A stretch of DNA of 64,000 nucleotides from Peterkaempfera podocarpi (GTDB lineage Bacteria; Actinomycetota; Actinomycetes; Streptomycetales; Streptomycetaceae). The notes beneath the pieces were generated by a model. It saw only the letters and a list, made by a program, of their open reading frames with translations. It searched no databases and was not told the DNA's origin. Below are positions 24,731 through 34,000 of this stretch, one piece after another. Each line of letters starts with the position of its first letter. The first letter of the stretch is position 1. Where the stretch lies: contig NZ_CP162102.1 of the NCBI RefSeq assembly GCF_042466665.1, forward strand, positions 1,054,001 through 1,118,000, in the 5' to 3' direction. Position numbers and translations under genes: made by a program.

Positions 24731-25893
24731 GTGGTCTCCTCATTCGTCATCTGTGATTTCGGGGTCCACGCAGAGGGTCCTGTCTCGGTTGAAGCTTCCT
24801 ACGGCAAGCCGAGGTGGGACCCTCCTCGCTTTCATGGGAGTGCATCCGCGCGCCCCGAAACGGCGGTTCCATGACCCCCAGAACCGCGCCTCTGCTTGCT
24901 CGTTGAAACAGAACTGGCTTGTACTCGAATGCGATCCGCAGCCAGGTGGGGGCATGTGAGGCCTTCTGGGGACAGGCATGTCAATGGCGTTGTGATGTGT
25001 CACCCGATCGTGCGGCCATCCGAATGGGTCATTCGAAGAACTGGTCCTGCATCACCTTGTCCATCGAGCGCATCAGCTCGCCGAACGTGCCGCCGTCGCA
25101 CGGTGCCCCTCTCGGAACTCGGCTCCACCCCGCCGCGGCAATCATGACTCCAGGGCGACCGGATCCCCCTTCGGCGTCGACCGGGATGCCGCGGGCTCCC
25201 GGGGCAGCCGATCCGGGTGGGTTCGTCGGGGGTCATTGATGCCGTCATGTCTTCGGCGTGGATCGGTTGGTCATCCATAGCGCCGACCGTACATGTGTTC
25301 GGACCTGGAGTCGGTGCGCCCTGGGAGTGTCGCACGGGTGTGTCGGGGCATCCGGGTGGTCTGTCCGCCGAGGATGTCGACTCCCGCGACGAGGGACCGG
25401 TACTCGACGGCGGCGCCACCTGGATCCATCCGCAGTGCTCGGGCCCTCGGGCCGGGGGTGAAGCGGATCCGAACCCCGCAGGCATGCAGCGCCGACTCGC
25501 ACTGCGTTCCTGCCGGTGAGGGCCGATTCTGCCGCTCGATGTACTGCCGCAGAACGGTGATCGGGGCGCCGCCGACCGACCCGGACCCCCGCATCCGCAG
25601 ACCCCTCCTTCTGGCGGGTGAAGGCCGGGCTTCCTTCATCTCCCGACAGGTGATCGTGCGTCAGGACATCACGCACCGACCAACAAGGACACCCCACCGC
25701 CACCACACACCACCCTCGGCGACCAGCCAATTCAGGGTGGACATGGCTCATTGGTCCAGACCTATTGACGAGCCCTGCCGCCCCACCTACGATCCGGTCC
25801 GGCACAGCCCCACATGTCCCCACCTCACCCAGAGTGGGCGTCACTCCCTGACATTGGTCATGTCCATGACGCCCGACTGGAAGGGAGCACAGC
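24731..25893. other. Long gene-poor stretch
   Basis: About 1.16 kb without a gene I can support. Composition is less GC-biased than its surroundings. A minus-strand frame ending at 24740 (protein stretch RRVPPRLAVGSFNRDRTL) and another near 25520-25600 (ITVLRQYIERQNRP) look mildly protein-like but have no starts, ribosome-binding sites or recognisable family. They may be debris of insertion elements. The chitinase promoter should be near the right end. Confidence 0.35.
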
Positions 25894-27612
25894 ATGTTCC
25901 GTCGGAGGTTGCACACTCGGCGTCTGTCAGACGATTCCCGGTCTTTTCCGGATCAGAAGGCGACCCTGGAACGCGCATCGCAGGTGAACCAATCCAGCCG
26001 CGCCAAGAACGGACCCACCGTCCTGAGGCGCTCCCTCGCCGGCCTGAGCGCCGCCGCCGTCATTGGCACCGGCATCGTCGTGATCGGCTCCGTCACAGCC
26101 GGGGCTGCCACCACCAATCTGGTGGCCAACCCCGGATTCGAGAGCGGACTCTCCAACTGGACCTGCTCCAGCGGCTCCAGCACGACCGTCAGCAGTCCGG
26201 TCCACTCCGGCGCCTCCGCGCTCAAGGCCACACCGACCGGCCAGGACAACGCCCAGTGCACCCAGACCATCAACGTGCAGCCCAACTCCCAGTACACGCT
26301 GAGCACCTACGTCCAGGGCAGCTACGTCTACCTGGGCGCCACCGGCACCGGCACCAGTGACCCATCCACCTGGACGCCGAGCAGTCCGTCGTACAGCCAG
26401 CTCAGCGTCGGCTTCACCACCGGGCCGAGCACCACCTCGGTGACCGTCTACCTGCACGGCTGGTACGGACAGCCCACGTACTACGCCGACGACGTGTCGC
26501 TCACCGGCCCCGGCGGCAGCAGCCCCACACCCACCACTGCTCCGCCGACCACCACGCCACCCACCACCACGCCACCGACCACCACGCCACCAACCACTGC
26601 TCCGCCCACCACCACGCCACCCACCACTGCTCCGCCCACCACCACGCCGCCGAGCGACACCTGCCCCACGAAGTCCAAGCCGTCGGGCAAGGTGCTGCAG
26701 GGTTACTGGGAGAACTGGGACGGTGCCGCGAATGGCGTCCACCCCGGCATGGGCTGGGTCCCCATCACGGACAGCCGAATCGCCGCACACGGCTACAACG
26801 TCATCAACGCCGCCTTCCCGGTGATCCTCTCCGACGGCACCGTCGAGTGGCAGGACGGCATGGACACCAACGTCAAAGTCTCGACCCCTGCCGAGATGTG
26901 CCAGGCCAAGGCTGCCGGGGCGACGATCCTGATGTCGATCGGCGGAGCCGCCGCAGGCATCGACCTGAGCTCCAGTGCCGTCGCCGACCGGTTCGTGGCC
27001 ACCGTCGTGCCGATCCTCAAGAAGTACAACTTCGACGGAATCGACATCGACATCGAGACCGGACTGTCCGGAAGCGGGAACATCAACACCCTGTCCCCCT
27101 CCCAGGCCAACCTCATCCGCATCATCGACGGCGTGCTGGCCCAGATGCCCGCGGGCTTCGGCCTGACCATGGCCCCCGAAACCGCATACGTCACCGGCGG
27201 AAGCATCACCTACGGGTCGATCTGGGGCGCCTACCTGCCGATCATCAAGAAGTACGCCGACAACGGGCAACTGTGGTGGCTGAACATGCAGTACTACAAC
27301 GGCAGCATGTACGGCTGCTCCGGCGACTCCTACTCGGCCGGCACCGTCCAGGGCTTCACCGCGCAGACCACATGCCTGAACAACGGCCTGACCATCCAGG
27401 GGACCACCATCAAGGTGCCCTACGACAAGCAGGTACCCGGCCTCCCGGCCCAACCCGGCGCGGGCGGTGGATACATGGACCCAAACCTGGTCAGCCAGTC
27501 GTGGAACGCATTCCATGGTTCGCTGAAGGGGCTCATGACCTGGTCGATCAACTGGGACGGCTCAAAGGGCTGGACCTTCGGCGACAACGTCAGATCTCTG
27601 CAGGGACGCTGA
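25894..27612 (+). CDS. Secreted GH18 chitinase with N-terminal carbohydrate-binding module
   Basis: A 572-residue chitinase. After an unusually long N-terminal extension a hydrophobic export segment (AAAVIGTGIVVIGSVTAGAA) ends near residue 72. Residues about 73-205 form a beta-sandwich carbohydrate-binding module (NLVANPGFESGLSNWTC). A Pro/Thr linker of about 40 residues (PTTTPP repeats) leads to the GH18 barrel (about 265-572). The catalytic motif FDGIDIDIE gives D381, D384, D386 and E388, the last being the acid/base. It should hydrolyse chitin outside the cell. The ATG at 25894 has AAGGGAG eight bases upstream; an internal GTG at 25984 would give a normal signal peptide but lacks a clear ribosome-binding site. 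Confidence 0.93.
   Translation: MFRRRLHTRRLSDDSRSFPDQKATLERASQVNQSSRAKNGPTVLRRSLAGLSAAAVIGTGIVVIGSVTAGAATTNLVANPGFESGLSNWTCSSGSSTTVSSPVHSGASALKATPTGQDNAQCTQTINVQPNSQYTLSTYVQGSYVYLGATGTGTSDPSTWTPSSPSYSQLSVGFTTGPSTTSVTVYLHGWYGQPTYYADDVSLTGPGGSSPTPTTAPPTTTPPTTTPPTTTPPTTAPPTTTPPTTAPPTTTPPSDTCPTKSKPSGKVLQGYWENWDGAANGVHPGMGWVPITDSRIAAHGYNVINAAFPVILSDGTVEWQDGMDTNVKVSTPAEMCQAKAAGATILMSIGGAAAGIDLSSSAVADRFVATVVPILKKYNFDGIDIDIETGLSGSGNINTLSPSQANLIRIIDGVLAQMPAGFGLTMAPETAYVTGGSITYGSIWGAYLPIIKKYADNGQLWWLNMQYYNGSMYGCSGDSYSAGTVQGFTAQTTCLNNGLTIQGTTIKVPYDKQVPGLPAQPGAGGGYMDPNLVSQSWNAFHGSLKGLMTWSINWDGSKGWTFGDNVRSLQGR
26535..26650 (+). repeat. Short tandem repeat encoding the Pro/Thr linker
   Basis: In-frame repeats of about 15-18 bases encode PTTTPP/PTTAPP units between the binding module and the catalytic domain of the chitinase. 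Such repeats can vary in copy number between strains. Confidence 0.8.
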
Positions 27613-27626
27613 CCTCCTCCTGACTT

Positions 27627-27705
27627 CCCGCGCCCCGCAGCACCGGCTGGGTCCGGTTCCGGTCACCGACCGGAAGCAGACCCAGGTCCAAGCTCGGGGC
27701 GCGGG
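27627..27705 (+). terminator. Nested-hairpin terminator after the chitinase gene
   Basis: Three inverted repeats are nested: outer 27627-27637 with 27695-27705 (11 bases, perfect), middle 27647-27653 with 27679-27685 (7 bases), inner 27657-27663 with 27669-27675 (7 bases). It begins 15 bases after the chitinase stop. It probably terminates that transcript and may also block read-through from the insertion-element fragment beside it. Confidence 0.7.
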
Positions 27706-27718
27706 TTGTCGAGCGTGG

Positions 27719-27940
27719 TCACTCACCGGCCGCCGACAACGATGTAGCCCCGGCCAGTACCGCGCACGCGGTCAACGCCGGCACGGCGCCCAGAGCATGG
27801 CGCACACCACGCGGATCACCCGGGTCCAGGATCTCGGCCAGCCGCTCCAGCGGGCGCGGGACCCCCTTGAGCACAAGCTCGGACTGCTCGCGGAGCTGGT
27901 CGACGGCAGGCGGAATCGGCGACGGTTCTTCGCCGGACAC
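27719..27940 (-). pseudogene. N-terminal fragment of an ISAs1-family transposase
   Basis: The frame of 73 codons (GTG 27940) carries LAEILDPGDPRGVRHALG followed by a hydrophobic run (ALTACAVLAGATSLSAAGE). This is the hallmark N-terminal domain of ISAs1-family transposases. The rest of the transposase (about 300 residues with the DDE site) is absent, as the frame stops at 27719 next to the nested hairpin. It is an inactive remnant. Confidence 0.65.
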
Positions 27941-28727
27941 GGCCCTCCACTGGAATCACGGGGCGCAGAGAATTCCATGATCTCGGGAACCCGTTCCTGC
28001 CATGGTCCCGGTGCCGGTTCAGCAGCGAGAGCGCCACGAACCATGCGCCGTCCGACAACACCCGAACCCTGCACTGCGCGCCCGAGACGCTGCGCTGCCT
28101 GATCACCCGGGTTCGACATGCCTCCGGGCGGAGCGGGACTCCTGCCGGTCGGGGTCACCGTGCTCCAAGCCCCCGGCCCGCTCGAAGGCCCCCGGCCGGC
28201 TCCGGCTGACGTAGCCGTGGAAGCGGCCGCCCAGTATCCGGGCCGCACCGTCCAGGGCACCGGCGACCGAGCCGAGCATGCCGGTTGAGCACGGCCTTCC
28301 GGCGAGGATTCGCGAGATCCCCGGCAGAGTCGCTCACCGGCTTCCGGGACCTCTGCAACTGCCGCGAGACACATAGCTGCCAGTGCACATGCGTGCCAAT
28401 CGGGGTCCGGGACAACCGGTGCCGGGCCATCCCAGAATCGACGCCATGAGCCGGAGCACGCCCGCCGGTCCCGGTCGGGGCTTGGTCCTGGTCTCAGCCG
28501 CATGCTACGGCCCGCGTCTGCCTGAGGAGCTGAACCCGCGGATGGACATCCTGCAGAAGATCTCCGCCGTTCTCGCCGGAGCGGACAACGGGTCTCTGGA
28601 GGGCTGTCCGTTCCCAGGGCCGGGACCGGTGGGTGCCCGCCTCACGCTGGCCGGCTCACTGCTCGCACCCGCCGGGGAGCAGCCGCCGGTCCGGCCGGAG
28701 CGTTGTTTCCAATCCAAGGAGTAACCC
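27941..28727. other. Intergenic region upstream of the biosynthetic operon
   Basis: Nearly 790 bases without a convincing gene. It should hold the promoter of the acylase-dpg operon. A plus frame from ATG 28446 to 28724 could encode 92 residues and ends just before the acylase ribosome-binding site, and a minus frame near 28110-28290 reads LGSVAGALDGAARILGG. Neither has a recognised family. The first might be a leader or a small gene, with low confidence. Confidence 0.35.
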
Positions 28728-31430
28728 TTGCACCCCGTGGTTGACACCGTCGAGGAGGAGCCGACTCCTCCGCCGCCGTCCGAGGCGTCCTCCGTTGAGC
28801 CCCAGGCCGCGCCGAATCCCGAGCCGATCGAAACCCCGCCGCCGGACACACCGCGGCGGGTGAGAAAGCGGTGGGTCAGGCTGCTCCGCAGGACTCTGGT
28901 TGTGCTCACCTGCCTCGTGCTCGTGGCCGCGGCCTCGCTGGCCGGTTATGTCTATGTGACCGTCCATGCGTCGCTTCCCGAACTGTCCGGGCAGATCAAT
29001 GTGTCGGGGCTGCACGGTCGCGTCTCGGTCGTGCGGGACTCCTCGGGTGTGCCCCAGATCTACGCCTCCGATGCGCACGATCTGTTCCTCGCCGAGGGCT
29101 ATGTCGAGGCGCAGGACCGCTTCTGGCAGATGGACGTGCAGCGCCACATAAGCTCCGGCCGGCTTGCCGAGATGTTCGGACCCGCAGAGGTCCAGACCGA
29201 CCGCATCGCACGGACACTGGGCTGGTACCGGGTCGCCCAGCAGGAACTCGGGATGCTGTCGCCGCAGACCACCGGCTACCTCAGCGCCTTCTCCGCCGGC
29301 GTCAACACCTATCTCTCCTCGCACAGCGGAGCCGACCTCTCGGTCGAGTACCCGGTGCTCGGCTTCGTCGCCCCGGGTTACCACCCCGGGGAGTGGACTC
29401 CGGCCGACTCGGTCTCCTGGCTGAAGGTGATGGCCTGGGACCTCAACTCCAGCATGGGCGACCAGGCGGCGCGCTCGGTGCTTTCCGCGCAGCTGCCGAA
29501 GGGCATGGCCGCGGAGCTGTTCGCCGGTTACGACTACCAGAACTGGCCGGTCATCACCAAGGCCTCCGACAGCACCGCCGCCGGCTCGAAGGGCACGTCC
29601 CAGGCGGCTGCGCCGCCCTCACCGATGCCGTCGGCCGCCGATACGGTGATCGCGCAGGCGGACTCCATGCGTCAGGCGCTGGTGAGCGTCCTCGGCCAGA
29701 CGGGTACCGGCATCGGGTCCAACTCCTGGGTGGTTGCCGGAAGCCGGACGACGACCGGCAAGCCGCTGCTCGAGAACGACCCGCACCTCTCGCCCGAACT
29801 CCCGAGCGTCTGGTACCAGATCGGGCTGCACTGCACGACGACGGGTGCCGACTGCCCCTTCCAGGTCAGCGGCTTCACGTTCGCGGGTATGCCGGGCGTG
29901 GTCATCGGTCACAACCAGGACGTCGCCTGGGGCTTCACCGACCTCGGGGTCGCCGACTCCGACCTGTTCGTCGAGAAGGTCTCCGGAGACCAGTACGAGT
30001 ACCGGGGGCACGAGGAGGAGCCGATCACCGTCCGCCAGGAGGTGATCGACGTTGCCGGCGGCAAGCCGCAGACGCTGCTCGTCCGATCCACGATCCACGG
30101 TCCGCTGATCTCCGATGTCATGAAGATGGCCAAGCAGGTGCTCGCACTCGGCGCCGGACCGGGCAAGGCACCGGGCGGTGCGGGCTACGCTGCGGCTCTG
30201 CGCTGGACCGCGCTGGATCCGGCGGCGACCATGGACGCCCTCTTCGAGCTCGATCTGGCGAAGGACTGGCCCACTTTCCGCAACGCCGCCGAGCACTTCG
30301 CCTCCCCGGTGCAGAACATGGTCTACGCGGACCGCCAGGGCAATATCGGCTACCAGACGCCTGGACGCGTCCCCGTACGGAAGGCCGGTGACAGCACCAC
30401 ACCGGTGCCCGGGTGGACCGGAGCCTACGACTGGACCGGCTACATCCCCTTCGACCGGCTGCCGTCGGAGCTGAATCCGTCCCAGGGCTTCATTGTGACG
30501 GCCAACAACGCCGTGGTGGGCCCGGACTACCCCTACCTCATCACCAAGGACTGGGGCACCGGCTACCGGGCCGCACGGATCTCCCAGCTGATCCAGCAGG
30601 CCCCCGGCAAGCTGGACGCCGCCGCGATGGAGCGCATCACCCAGGACGCGTACAACGCCAACGCCGCCTCCCTCGTCCCCGCGCTGCTCCGCGTGCCACT
30701 GACCGGAGAAGCACGGGCCGCCCAGGACCTGCTGCGCGGCTGGGACTACCAGCAACCCGCCGACTCGGCACCGGCGGCGTACTTCAACGCCGTCTGGCGG
30801 CAGCTGCTCAACCTTGTCTTCACCGACCGCCTGAAGCAGGCCGGCCTGGATCCCTACACCTATCCGGACGGCGGGGGCCGGTGGTTCCAGATCGTCGCCA
30901 ACCTGCTCACGAATCCGGACGACCCCTGGTGGAGCAGTGTGTCGACCGGGACACACGGCCGGGACGCGGTGCTCCGCCTGGCGATGGTGCGCGCCGACAC
31001 GGAACTGCACAAGCGACTGGGCGGCAAGCCCTCTGACTGGCGCTGGGGCGACCTGCACACCTTGACCCTGCAGAACCCGACACTCGGCACAGAGGGGCCC
31101 GCACCGCTCCAGTGGCTGCTGAACAGCGGTCCGTACCCGGTCGGCGGCGGTACGGACATCGTCGACGCCAACGGGTGGAACCCGCAGCAGGGCTACAGCG
31201 TGATCTGGGTTCCCTCCATGCGCATGGTGGTGGACCTCTCGAACTTCGACGACTCGCGCTGGATCAACCTCACCGGCGCCTCCGGGCACCCGGCCTCGGA
31301 CAACTACACCGACCAGACCAAGCTGTGGCTGAAGGGGCAGACCCTCGCCTGGCCGTTCTCCCGCGATGCGGTGGACCGGTCCGCACAACACCGTCTGACC
31401 CTGCTCCCGGAACAAGGGAAGACATCGTGA
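28728..31430 (+). CDS. Membrane-anchored penicillin-acylase-family N-terminal nucleophile hydrolase
   Basis: A 900-residue precursor of the penicillin/AHL acylase family. A Pro/Glu-rich cytoplasmic tail (about 1-45) precedes one transmembrane helix (TCLVLVAAASLAGYVYV, about 60-80), so the catalytic part is outside the membrane. The alpha chain has SGVPQIYASDAHDLFLAEGY and VEAQDRFWQMD. Self-cleavage is expected before Ser331 in GIGSNSWVVAG, freeing the nucleophile of the beta chain; VTANNAVVG is also typical. It hydrolyses amide bonds of acylated substrates. The TTG at 28728 follows AAGGAG. It heads the aminotransferase-dpg operon (GTGA overlap with the next gene), so it may deacylate an exported peptide precursor, as PvdQ does for pyoverdine, or act in self-protection. 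Confidence 0.9.
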   Translation: MHPVVDTVEEEPTPPPPSEASSVEPQAAPNPEPIETPPPDTPRRVRKRWVRLLRRTLVVLTCLVLVAAASLAGYVYVTVHASLPELSGQINVSGLHGRVSVVRDSSGVPQIYASDAHDLFLAEGYVEAQDRFWQMDVQRHISSGRLAEMFGPAEVQTDRIARTLGWYRVAQQELGMLSPQTTGYLSAFSAGVNTYLSSHSGADLSVEYPVLGFVAPGYHPGEWTPADSVSWLKVMAWDLNSSMGDQAARSVLSAQLPKGMAAELFAGYDYQNWPVITKASDSTAAGSKGTSQAAAPPSPMPSAADTVIAQADSMRQALVSVLGQTGTGIGSNSWVVAGSRTTTGKPLLENDPHLSPELPSVWYQIGLHCTTTGADCPFQVSGFTFAGMPGVVIGHNQDVAWGFTDLGVADSDLFVEKVSGDQYEYRGHEEEPITVRQEVIDVAGGKPQTLLVRSTIHGPLISDVMKMAKQVLALGAGPGKAPGGAGYAAALRWTALDPAATMDALFELDLAKDWPTFRNAAEHFASPVQNMVYADRQGNIGYQTPGRVPVRKAGDSTTPVPGWTGAYDWTGYIPFDRLPSELNPSQGFIVTANNAVVGPDYPYLITKDWGTGYRAARISQLIQQAPGKLDAAAMERITQDAYNANAASLVPALLRVPLTGEARAAQDLLRGWDYQQPADSAPAAYFNAVWRQLLNLVFTDRLKQAGLDPYTYPDGGGRWFQIVANLLTNPDDPWWSSVSTGTHGRDAVLRLAMVRADTELHKRLGGKPSDWRWGDLHTLTLQNPTLGTEGPAPLQWLLNSGPYPVGGGTDIVDANGWNPQQGYSVIWVPSMRMVVDLSNFDDSRWINLTGASGHPASDNYTDQTKLWLKGQTLAWPFSRDAVDRSAQHRLTLLPEQGKTS

Positions 31431-32803
31431 CCGTGCATCACCCGGAACGCGCGAGGGCGCGGCTGGACGCCGATGGCCTGCATGCCTCGCTGGGAGCGCC
31501 CGAGAGCGAGTCGATGACCTTCCTCAACGAGATAGCCCAGCGCTATCCCGAGGCGATCTCGTTCGCGGCGGGTCGACCGTACGAGGGCTTCCTCGATCTG
31601 GATGCGGTCCACCGCTACCTGGACACCTACCGGCGCCACCTCGACGCGAGGACGGGTGGTGACCAGGCCCTGGTGCGCCGGACCCTGCTCCAGTACGGGC
31701 GGACCAAGGGCATCATCCACGAGCTGATCGCCGAGTATCTCCTCGTCGACGAGGGCATCGTCGCCGACCCCGAGCACATCGTGGTGACGGTGGGTTGTCA
31801 GGAGGCCCTCTATCTGGTGCTGAGGGCACTGCGCAGGGACGCAAAGGACGTGCTGCTGGCGGTGGCCCCCACCTATGTGGGTGCCCACGGCGCGGCGCGG
31901 TTGGCCGACCTGCCGGTGCTACCGGTGCCCGACTCCCCCGACGGCCTGTCACCGGCCGACCTGGCCGCCGCCGCCACCGCGGCCCGATCGGCCGGGCTGC
32001 GCCCGCGGGCCTGCTACCTGATCCCCGACTTCGCCAACCCCACCGGGGTCAGCCTCAGCGCGGCCCGCCGCAGGGAACTGCTGCGCGTGGCCGAGGAACA
32101 GGACCTGCTGCTCCTGGAGGACAACCCCTATGGGATCTTCGGCGACGGTCGGCACGTTCCGACCATGAAGTCGCTGGACGACTCCGACCGCGTGGTCTAT
32201 CTGGGCTCGTTCGCCAAGACCGGATTGGCGGGAGCGAGGGTCGGCTTCGCGGTCGCGGGCCAGCGCGTGGTCCGCCGGGACGGGTCGGCGAGTTCCGGAA
32301 CCGGGCACTCCACGCTCTCCGACGAGCTGGCGAAGCTCAAGAGCATGCTCACCGTGAACACCTCCCCGCTGGCGCAGGCGGTGATCGGCGGCAAACTGCT
32401 GGAGCACGGCTGCAGTCTGCGGGCCGCCAATGTGCAGGAAACCGCGGTGTACCAGCGCAATCTCCACCTGGTACTGGACGGGCTGGACAGACGCTTCAAG
32501 ACAGGCGCCGGCGCGACCGCAGCCGTCTCCTGGAACCGGCCCCAGGGCGGCTTCTTCATCCTCGTGGATCTGCCCTTCACCGCAGGTGACGCCGAACTGG
32601 AGTCGAGCGCCCGACAGTTCGGGGTGCTCTGGACTCCCCTGCACCACTTCTACGCCGACGGCCTCCCCCGGCAGCGGGTGCGGCTCTCGTTCAGCCATCT
32701 CGAACCAGCGGAGATCGACGAGGGACTGGACCGGTTTGCCGCGTTCGTGAGGGCGCAGGACACCACCCGGAACGCGCTGCGAGGAAGGACCCACGCAACG
32801 TGA
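31427..32803 (+). CDS. hpgT: HpgT-type aminotransferase for arylglycine formation
   Basis: A 458-residue fold-type I PLP aminotransferase resembling HpgT/Pgat of glycopeptide clusters, which converts 4-hydroxyphenylglyoxylate or 3,5-dihydroxyphenylglyoxylate to the arylglycine. The PLP lysine is K264 in GSFAKTGLAGARVGF; LIPDFANPTGVS and LLLEDNPYGIFG are the usual cofactor-pocket motifs. The GTG at 31427 overlaps the acylase stop (GTGA) and its own stop overlaps dpgA. Because no HmaS or Hmo (needed for 4-hydroxyphenylglycine) is in the window, here it most likely finishes Dpg. Confidence 0.9.
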   Translation: MTVHHPERARARLDADGLHASLGAPESESMTFLNEIAQRYPEAISFAAGRPYEGFLDLDAVHRYLDTYRRHLDARTGGDQALVRRTLLQYGRTKGIIHELIAEYLLVDEGIVADPEHIVVTVGCQEALYLVLRALRRDAKDVLLAVAPTYVGAHGAARLADLPVLPVPDSPDGLSPADLAAAATAARSAGLRPRACYLIPDFANPTGVSLSAARRRELLRVAEEQDLLLLEDNPYGIFGDGRHVPTMKSLDDSDRVVYLGSFAKTGLAGARVGFAVAGQRVVRRDGSASSGTGHSTLSDELAKLKSMLTVNTSPLAQAVIGGKLLEHGCSLRAANVQETAVYQRNLHLVLDGLDRRFKTGAGATAAVSWNRPQGGFFILVDLPFTAGDAELESSARQFGVLWTPLHHFYADGLPRQRVRLSFSHLEPAEIDEGLDRFAAFVRAQDTTRNALRGRTHAT

Positions 32804-33939
32804 TCACCGAAGCCATCGCTGCGGACCTGTCCCATCCCGGGGTGCTCGGCCGCCCGGGCGAGGCCCGTCCCGACCTGTCCGGGACTGCCCGCCTGTTGGG
32901 GGTCGGGACCGCGGTGCCACCGCACTCGTACACCCAGACGGAGCTGTTGGAGATCTTCGCGATCCAGGACAGCAAGATCCGGAACGTCTTCACCAACAGC
33001 GCCATCGACCGGCGCTTTCTGACCCTCCCCCCGGAAGGACCGGACGGGCGCAGGACCCCGGAGTCCCAGGGCGAGCTGCTCGCCAAGCACAAGACCCAGG
33101 CGGTCGACATGGGCGTGCGGGCGATCGAGGCATGCCTGGCCGACTCGGACGCCCGGGCCTCGGACATCGCCTACCTGTGCTGTGTCACGACCACGGGGTT
33201 CCTCACTCCGGGGCTCAGCGCGCACCTGATCCGCACCCTCGGCCTGGACCTGCACACCAGCCGCCTGGATGTGGTGGGCATGGGCTGCAATGCCGGCCTC
33301 AACGGCCTGAACGCCGTGACCGGATGGGCTCAGGCCAATCCCGGCAGGCTCGCCATGATGGTCTGCACGGAGGCCTGCTCGGCGGCCTACGTCTTCGACG
33401 GCACCATGCGGACATCCGTCGTCAACAGTCTCTTCGGGGACGGTGCCGCGGCCGTGGCCGTGCGGGCCGGCGACGACGTCGCGCCCGAGACGCCGCCCGG
33501 GCCGCACGTCATGGGCTTTGAGAGCTGCGTCATCACCGAAGCGATCGATGCGATGCGCTACGACTGGGACAACGAGCAGTCCCGGTTCAGCTTCTTCCTC
33601 GACCCGGATGTCCCCTACGTCGTGGGAGCGCACGCCGAACTCGTCGTCGACCGCCTGCTGGAATCCGCCGGGCTGAGGCGCAGCGACATCGGGCACTGGC
33701 TGGTGCACTCCGGAGGCAAGAAGGTCATCGACGCCGTGAGCGTCAACCTCGGCCTGACCCGCCATGACGTCCGGCACACCACAGGCGTGCTCCGCGACTA
33801 CGGGAACCTCTCCAGCGGCTCCTTCCTCTTCTCCTACCAGCGTCTGCTCCAGGAGAGCGTGGTCCGCCCCGGCGAGTACGGGGTTCTGATGACCATGGGG
33901 CCCGGCTCCACGATCGAGACAGCGCTGATCCGATGGTGA
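32800..33939 (+). CDS. dpgA: 3,5-dihydroxyphenylacetyl-CoA synthase, type III polyketide synthase
   Basis: A 379-residue chalcone-synthase-like enzyme that condenses four malonyl-CoA units to 3,5-dihydroxyphenylacetyl-CoA, the first step to Dpg. The catalytic triad is visible: Cys163 in GMGCNAGLNGLNA, His in WLVHSGGKK, and Asn in LRDYGNLSSGSF. The GTG at 32800 overlaps the aminotransferase stop. DpgB, C and D follow in the conserved order, which fixes the identification within the broader type III family. Confidence 0.95.
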   Translation: MITEAIAADLSHPGVLGRPGEARPDLSGTARLLGVGTAVPPHSYTQTELLEIFAIQDSKIRNVFTNSAIDRRFLTLPPEGPDGRRTPESQGELLAKHKTQAVDMGVRAIEACLADSDARASDIAYLCCVTTTGFLTPGLSAHLIRTLGLDLHTSRLDVVGMGCNAGLNGLNAVTGWAQANPGRLAMMVCTEACSAAYVFDGTMRTSVVNSLFGDGAAAVAVRAGDDVAPETPPGPHVMGFESCVITEAIDAMRYDWDNEQSRFSFFLDPDVPYVVGAHAELVVDRLLESAGLRRSDIGHWLVHSGGKKVIDAVSVNLGLTRHDVRHTTGVLRDYGNLSSGSFLFSYQRLLQESVVRPGEYGVLMTMGPGSTIETALIRW

Positions 33940-34000
33940 CCGGGCGAGCGACGCGGATCGCCTGGGCAACCGGCACAGCCACCACCACGAAGGAATGACT

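Noticed and set aside
24740..25003. Minus-strand frame of 87 codons before the small membrane protein gene
   Set aside because: No start with a ribosome-binding site, no family, and shadow-like composition over most of its length; noted only as possible debris.
26535..26650. CRISPR-like short repeats
   Set aside because: The repeats are contiguous, have no spacers and encode the Pro/Thr linker of the chitinase in frame.
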